In this document: in pieces, positions 58,890 through 64,000 of the stretch
How positions within the stretch are numbered: position 1 is the first letter of the stretch
Layout of the letters: the number at the start of each line of letters is the position of its first letter
Position numbers and translations under genes: made by a program
From: Archivesica marissinica
Taxonomy: Eukaryota > Mollusca > Bivalvia > Venerida > Vesicomyidae
Direction of reading: 5' to 3'
DNA length: 64,000 nucleotides
Assembly (NCBI GenBank): GCA_014843695.1
Contig: CM026401.1
Coordinates: 44,155,485 to 44,219,484 of the forward strand
Notes under the pieces: generated by a model
What the model saw: only the letters and a program-made list of their open reading frames with translations
Database searches by the model: none
What the model was told of the DNA's origin: nothing

Positions 58890-59352
58890 GAACACTGTCC
58901 AAGGTGGACACTCTGCAAGGTGGACACTGTACGAAGGTGGACACTGTACGAAGGTGGACACTGTACAAGGTGGACACTGTGCAAGGTGGACACTGTGCAA
59001 GGTAGACACTGTGCAAGGTTGACACTGTGTAAGGTAGACACTGTGCAAGGTGGACACTGTACAAGGTGGACATTGTGCAAGGTGGACACTGTGCAAGGTG
59101 GACACTGTGCAAGGTGGACACTGTGCAAGGTGGACACTGTACAAGGTGGACACTGTGCAAGGTGGACACTGTGCAAGGTAGACACTGTGCAAGGTGGACA
59201 CTGTGCAAGGTGGACACTGTGCAAGGTAGACACTGTACAAGGTGGACACTGTGTAAGGTGGACACTGTGTAAGGTAGACACTGTACAAGGTGGACACTGT
59301 GTAAGGTGGACACTGTGCAAGATGGACACTGTACAAGGTGGACACTGTACCT
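58890..59352. repeat. 16-bp tandem array (about 28 copies)
   Basis: Units of GTGGACACTGTGCAAG with GTAGAC, TGTACAAG and TGTGTAAG variants. Confidence 0.97.
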
Positions 59353-59384
59353 AGTACAGGTTTGCATTTGGGTTTCATAGTCAC

Positions 59385-59545
59385 ACCAACAGCTTAGGTC
59401 ATATCATGATTCTCTGGCTAGTATTGGTGGAGGAAGACACTCCACACCCACGAGCAGTATTCCAGGCACGGACGGGCGCCCGGGTAGAACCACCGACATT
59501 CCGCTATTCAGTTGGATATCTTCCTCACATGAAAGAATAACATAC
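59385..59545 (-). repeat. Interspersed repeat fragment, family R2, copy 2
   Basis: Contains GTGGAGGAAGACACTCCACA, GCCCGGGTAGAACCACCGAC and CTTCCTCACATGAAAGAAT. It resembles the complementary strand of a widespread SINE body and matches 46116-46260 in phrase order. Confidence 0.45.
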
Positions 59546-59674
59546 AGCGGTAAGGTGCACGTGAGGTAACAGGTACAACTTATTCATGCATACTTTAAAT
59601 GTTAAATGGTATGCAATTGTTGCGAAGTCCGTTTGGTTGTCTAGTGGCATCCTGATGTGGTATGATACTCTTGA

Positions 59675-59995
59675 TACCAATCAACGGTGTATCAGTGTCC
59701 AATCAACGGTGTATCAGTGTCCAATCAACGGTGTATCAGTGTCCAATCAACGGTGTATCAGTGTCCAATCAACGGTGTATCAGTGTCCAATCAACGGTGT
59801 ATCAGTGTCCAATCAACGGTGTATCAGTGTCCAATCAACGGTGTATCAGTGTCCAATCAACGGTGTATCAGTGCCCAATCAACGGTGTATCAGTGTCCAA
59901 TCAACGGTGTATCAGTGTCCAATCAACGGTGTATCAGTGTCCACTCAACGGTGTATCAGTGTCCAAGCAACGGTGTATCAGTGTCCATGTAACGT
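59675..59995. repeat. 22-bp tandem array (about 14 copies)
   Basis: Units of CAATCAACGGTGTATCAGTG plus TC. The last copies decay (CCACTCAACG, AAGCAACG, GTAACGTTG). Confidence 0.97.
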
Positions 59996-60149
59996 TGTAT
60001 CATTGTACAAGTAACGTTGTAACGTTATATCATTGTCTTGTATGTAGCATTGTACTTTTATATCTTAGTAATGATCGTATTTAATTTACGATTAAATAAC
60101 AGAACACACTTAACTTTTTTATTGTTAATAATCTTCATCCATTTAAACC

Positions 60150-61104
60150 TATCAGCTTTACCTCTGCCCTCTCAGACAACCTATCAGCTTTACCTTTGCT
60201 CTCTCAGACAACCTATCAGCTTTACCTCTGCTCTACCAGACAACCTATCAGCTTTACCTTTGCTCTCTCAGACAACCTATCAGCTTTACCTCTGCTCTAC
60301 CAGACAACCTATCAGCTTTACCTTTGCTCTCTCAGACAACCTATCAGCTTTACATTTGCTCTCTCAGACAACCTATCAGCTTTACAGTTGCTCTACCAGA
60401 CAACCTATCAGCTTTACCGTTGCTCTCTCAGATAACCTATCAACTTTACAATTGCTCTCTCAGACAACCTATCAGCTTTACCTCTGCTCTACCAGACAAC
60501 CTATCAGCTTTACCTCTGCTCTACCAGACAACCTATCAGCTTTACCTCTGCTCTACCAGACAACCTATCAGCTTTACCTCTGCTCTACCAGACAACCTAT
60601 CAGCTTTACCTCTGCTCTACCAGACAACCTATCAGCTTTACCGTTGCTCTCTCAGACAACCTATCAGCTTTACCTTTGCTCTCTCAGACAACCTATCAGC
60701 TTTACCTCTGCTCTACCAGACAACCTATCAGCTTTACCTTTGCTCTCTCAGACAACCTATCAGCTTTACCTTTGCTCTCTCAGACAACCTATCAGCTTTA
60801 CCTCTGCTCTACCAGACAACCTATCAGCTTTACCTTTGCTCTCTCAGACAACCTATCAGCTTTACCTTTGCTCTCTCAGACAACATATCATCTTTACATT
60901 TGCTCTCTCAGACAACCTATCAGCTTTACAGTTGCTCTACCAGACAACCTATCAGCTTTACCGTTGCTCTCTCAGATAACCTATCAGCTTTACAATTGCT
61001 CTCTCAAACAACCTATCAACTTTACAATTGCTCTCTCAAACAACCTATCAACTTTACAATTGCTCTCTCAGACAAACTATCTGCTTTACCTTTGCTCTCT
61101 CAGA
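60150..61104. repeat. 32-bp tandem array (about 30 copies)
   Basis: Units contain CAACCTATCAGCTTTACCTT and TGCTCTCTCAGA, with a CTACCAGA alternative. The series at 60310-60440 is repeated at 60890-60990, showing block duplication. Confidence 0.97.
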
Positions 61105-61107
61105 TCG

Positions 61108-61262
61108 GACTTTATCTGCCAAGGGAGGTAATAGAAAAGCCAGCGAGGTCGATCATTTATCGTTGATAACATGTTGTACAAAGAAAACAAGGATAATAAA
61201 AACAGAAGATATAATCATTTAATAATTATAAGACGATAAAGTGCATTAACATTGTACAAGAG
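61108..61262. repeat. Interspersed repeat family R1, copy 3 (partial, rearranged)
   Basis: CTGCCAAGGGAGGTAATAGA then AAAGCCAGCGAGG is the complement of the left part of copy 2 (54062-54098). The following ATAACATGTTGTACAAAGAA and AATCATTTAATAATTATAAG match inner parts of copy 2 in direct orientation. This suggests the family has inverted ends. Confidence 0.5.
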
Positions 61263-61264
61263 AT

Positions 61265-62670
61265 GTTCCTTGGGTGAACAATGAAATCTGTAAAATAATC
61301 AGGAAACGCAACAAAGTTCATCGACAATCCAAATTTCATAACGATGTCAGAAACATTAGAAACGAAACAACATTAATCCTGAAATCTAAGCTCGAACACC
61401 AAGAACAAATCATCAACCAGATGAACTCAGATAACTTTACTGCAAAGAAATGGTTCGCTAAACAACTAACAAATAAACAGAAAGTACCCACCTCATAGAC
61501 AACGGCGTCGAGGCAACGACAGCCGAGGACAAGGCAGAGCTGCTCAACACCTTCCTCTGCACACAGTCTACTATCAATGACAATAATCATTATCCCCCTG
61601 TCATCCCGACTACTGCCCACTCATGTCTTGCTGAAATATTTATTTCTGTGCAGGACGTCAAAGACGCTATCTTTATCGTTGATCCATCCAAGGCAAGCGG
61701 CCCAGACGCAATCAGTCCGAGACTAATCAAAGAGGGTGCCAACGAACTCGCGGAACCACTTTCACTCCAGCAAAGTCTTTTCTAACTCAGTATTTCGCTC
61801 CTCTTGGAAACAGGCCAATGATTCACCAATCTTTAAAAAATCAAATCCTTCTAAGCATTCTAACTATCGATTCTAACCCTAACCCTCCTCAGTTGTTTTG
61901 GAAAACTCATGGAACGTTTTGTCCACAAGTACTTATACAACTATGTTATATCGAATGATATCCTTATACTCTGCCAATCAGGTTATATCAAGGGTGATTC
62001 TACCGTTAATCAGCTAACATATCTCTACAACGACATACGAGTCTCGTACGTATGTATATATCGTTTATCAGACCGCTTCTAGAGAATGGAGATGTTGTCT
62101 GGGATAATTGTTCAAACGAACTCAAATACGACCTGGAAGTAGTCCATATTGAGGCAGCGAAAATTGCAGCGGGTGCCACCAAACTTTGCAATTTAGATCG
62201 CCTCTTGAGCAAACTGAAATGAGAAAGTTTGGCAGTAAGAAGAAGAAAACACCGATTTCTTCTTTTCTTCAAGATGAATAACAACCGATCTCCTAAGTAT
62301 CTTTCCAACCTTATTGCAGAATATAGTAATCAAGCGTACACACTTCGTTCTTCGCACAATGTTCCACTCATTTACACAATCACACTCTCGTATGGATCTA
62401 CGTTTCTTCCCTTAACAATTCGAGAGTGGACTGGATTATCATCAGATGTAAGAAACGCCTCCACAATACTTTTATTTAAACACCACACCCACAAAATCAT
62501 CACCTCTTTACAACACCCGAATATGTATTGGATGTAGCTCCTTAAACTTCGATCTCAACCGTAGAAACATTGTGGAATAACGTTGTGCATGTGGATCTAT
62601 TGAGACACCTCTTCACTATATTATATACTGTCGTCTTCCACCGAAACGAGATGTGGAACAAGACATGAGT
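61265..62670 (+). pseudogene. Broken LINE reverse transcriptase with internal deletion
   Basis: An N-terminal linker reads NEICKIIRKRNKVHRQSKFH. After the stop at 61496-61498 the frame shifts to DNGVEATTAEDKAELLNTFL and then SVQDVKDAIFIVDPSKASGP with DAISPRLIKEGA, a LINE RT start. Pieces of RT follow in changing frames: SWKQANDSPIFKKSN, then LSCFGKLMERFVHKYLYNYV and CQSGYIKGDSTVNQLTYLYN near 62020. The RT core with its Asp box is deleted. The C-terminal part resumes near 62320 with YTLRSSHNVPLIYTITLSYG and STFLPLTIREW, and ends with CACGSIETPLHYIIYCRLPP near 62590-62640. The YADD active site is absent, so it is dead. It is a different family from the two other LINEs. Confidence 0.8.
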
Positions 62671-62674
62671 GTGC

Positions 62675-63515
62675 ATAGGTAACCCTACATGTCGTGTTCC
62701 ATGTATATAGGTAACCCTACATGTCGTGTTCCATGTATATAGGTAACGCTACATGTCGTGTTCCATGTGTATAGGTAACCCTACATGTCGTGTTCCATGT
62801 ATATAGGTAACCCTACATGTCGTGTTCCATGTATATAGGTAACCCTACATGTCGTGTTCCATGTATATAGGTAACCCTACATGTCGTGTTCCATGTGTAT
62901 AGGTAACGCTACATGTCGTGTTCCATGTGTATAGGTAACGCTACATGTCGTGTTCCATGTGTATAGGTAACCCTACATGTCGTGTTCCATGTGTATAGGT
63001 AACCCTACATGTCGTGTTCCATGTGTATAGGTAACCCTACATGTCGTGTTCCATGTGTATAGGTAACCCTACATGTCGTGTTCCATGTGTATAGGTAACC
63101 CTACATGTCGTGTTCCATGTGTATAGGTAACCCTACATGTCGTGTTCCATGTGTATAGGTAACCCTACATGTCGTGTTCCATGTGTATAGGTAACCCTAC
63201 ATGTCGTGTTCCATGTGTATAGGTAACCCTACATGTCGTGTTCCATGTATATAGGTAACCCTACATGTCGTGTTCCATGTATATAGGTAACCCTACATGT
63301 CGTGTTCCATGTATATAGGTAACCCTACATGTCGTGTTCCATGTGTATAGGTAACCCTACATGTCGTGTTCCATGTATATAGGTAACCCTACATGTCGTG
63401 TTCCATGTATATAGGTAACGCTACATGTCGTGTTCCATGTGTATAGGTAACCCTACATGTCGTGTTCCATGTATATAGGTAACCCTACATGTCGTGTTCC
63501 ATGTGTATAGGTAAC
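62675..63515. repeat. 32-bp tandem array (about 26 copies)
   Basis: Units contain TAGGTAACCCTACATGTCGT and GTTCCATGTGTA, with ATGTATATAGG and AACGCTAC variants. It begins where the LINE C-terminal coding sequence ends. Confidence 0.97.
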
Positions 63516-63539
63516 AAGTCAGTGTTTCAGAGACTCCAC

Positions 63540-64000
63540 ACAAGGTAACAATCAACAAAAGTATTCCATTAAACAAAGATATAACTTTAATGTTAACGAG
63601 TAATAATTGTAAATGACAGGATGTGGGCTACCACAGTCTCACCATTGGTTGAGGAATCATAGCATAATGATATAACAATGTTCACACATTATTAATGTGT
63701 GATTACATAAGTTACATTATACCAAACTTAAACTTTACATAGTAATTAATATTTAGCATATCAAATATATGGCTTATATAGCACTATGCAAGCATATGTT
63801 GCCTTAGAATGCATGCTTTATATGTAACCACGTTTAAGATTATTATGTCGGAAACATTTTCAGTTGCCATTAATTCAACAAATTAAAATTACCAGGATTA
63901 TTCCAATAGTATTTCTTTCTATATTTTACACGAAGATCTTTTAACATAATACATTCAAGTACAAAATGATATTCATCTTGTAGAACGTTATAAAGCGGAC
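63540..64000 (-). pseudogene. LINE C-terminal fragment, cut by the window end
   Basis: The minus strand from 64000 reads LYNVLQDEYHFVLECIMLKD, then RVKYRKKYYWNNP, and then loses its frame. The DE.HF.LEC and R..Y..KYY phrases match the C-terminal finger region of LINEs, similar in style to the domain at 25671-26060. The rest to 63540 is probably the 3' untranslated end. Upstream parts lie outside the window. Confidence 0.6.

Noticed and set aside
62675..63515. Telomeric repeat array because of GGTAACCCTA
   Set aside because: The period is 32 bp with only a short telomere-like phrase per unit; this is an ordinary minisatellite.

Overview
The window is repeat-dominated nuclear DNA from an animal. 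The best guess is a lophotrochozoan, probably a mollusc, but the species cannot be named from the sequence. The evidence is eukaryotic throughout: an ankyrin/SOCS-box (ASB-type) gene, tRNA-derived SINEs with A and B boxes, several non-LTR retrotransposons (LINEs), two piggyBac elements with TTAA target duplications (one carrying a GT-AG intron), and hAT-type elements. No bacterial-style operon, rRNA gene or CRISPR array was seen. Two runs of exactly 1000 N (4745-5744 and 35383-36382) are assembly gaps; the first sits in or at the edge of a tandem array, and an array begins right after the second.

Layout. 1-8.1 kb: 31-bp and 42-bp arrays, a 3.8-kb AT-rich array ending at a gap, a block with a dispersed motif, and a TG-rich array. 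9.06-21.1 kb: a nest of transposons. A hAT-like inverted-repeat element lies next to an L1/Tx1-like LINE. That LINE was split by a 5-kb inverted-repeat DNA transposon, which itself holds a 1.7-kb 21-bp minisatellite, and split again near its 3' end by a piggyBac copy. 21.2-24.7 kb: 41-, 44- and 18-bp arrays. 24.7-30.4 kb: a minus-strand LINE split by a second piggyBac element. 30.5-40.7 kb: an 18-bp array, a piggyBac-type MITE, a hAT element with an internal 24-bp array, then 29-, 26- and 23-bp arrays. 40.7-49 kb: mostly non-coding sequence with a 63-bp array, compound microsatellites, SINE and other interspersed repeats.

The only credible intact host gene is the ASB-like gene at 49.1-50.5 kb (459-codon ORF, plus strand). 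It is followed by 15-bp, 73-bp and very homogeneous 60-bp arrays (50.7-58.4 kb), then 16-, 22- and 32-bp arrays, a broken LINE (61.3-62.7 kb), another 32-bp array and the 3' part of a further LINE on the minus strand at the window end.

By my count about 30 kb of the 62 kb of known sequence is tandem repeat, in more than 25 unrelated arrays. Many unit lengths or unit multiples are divisible by three and lack stops, so long open frames run through the arrays on both strands; these are not treated as genes. All transposon coding regions seen are broken by stops, frameshifts, deletions or nested insertions.
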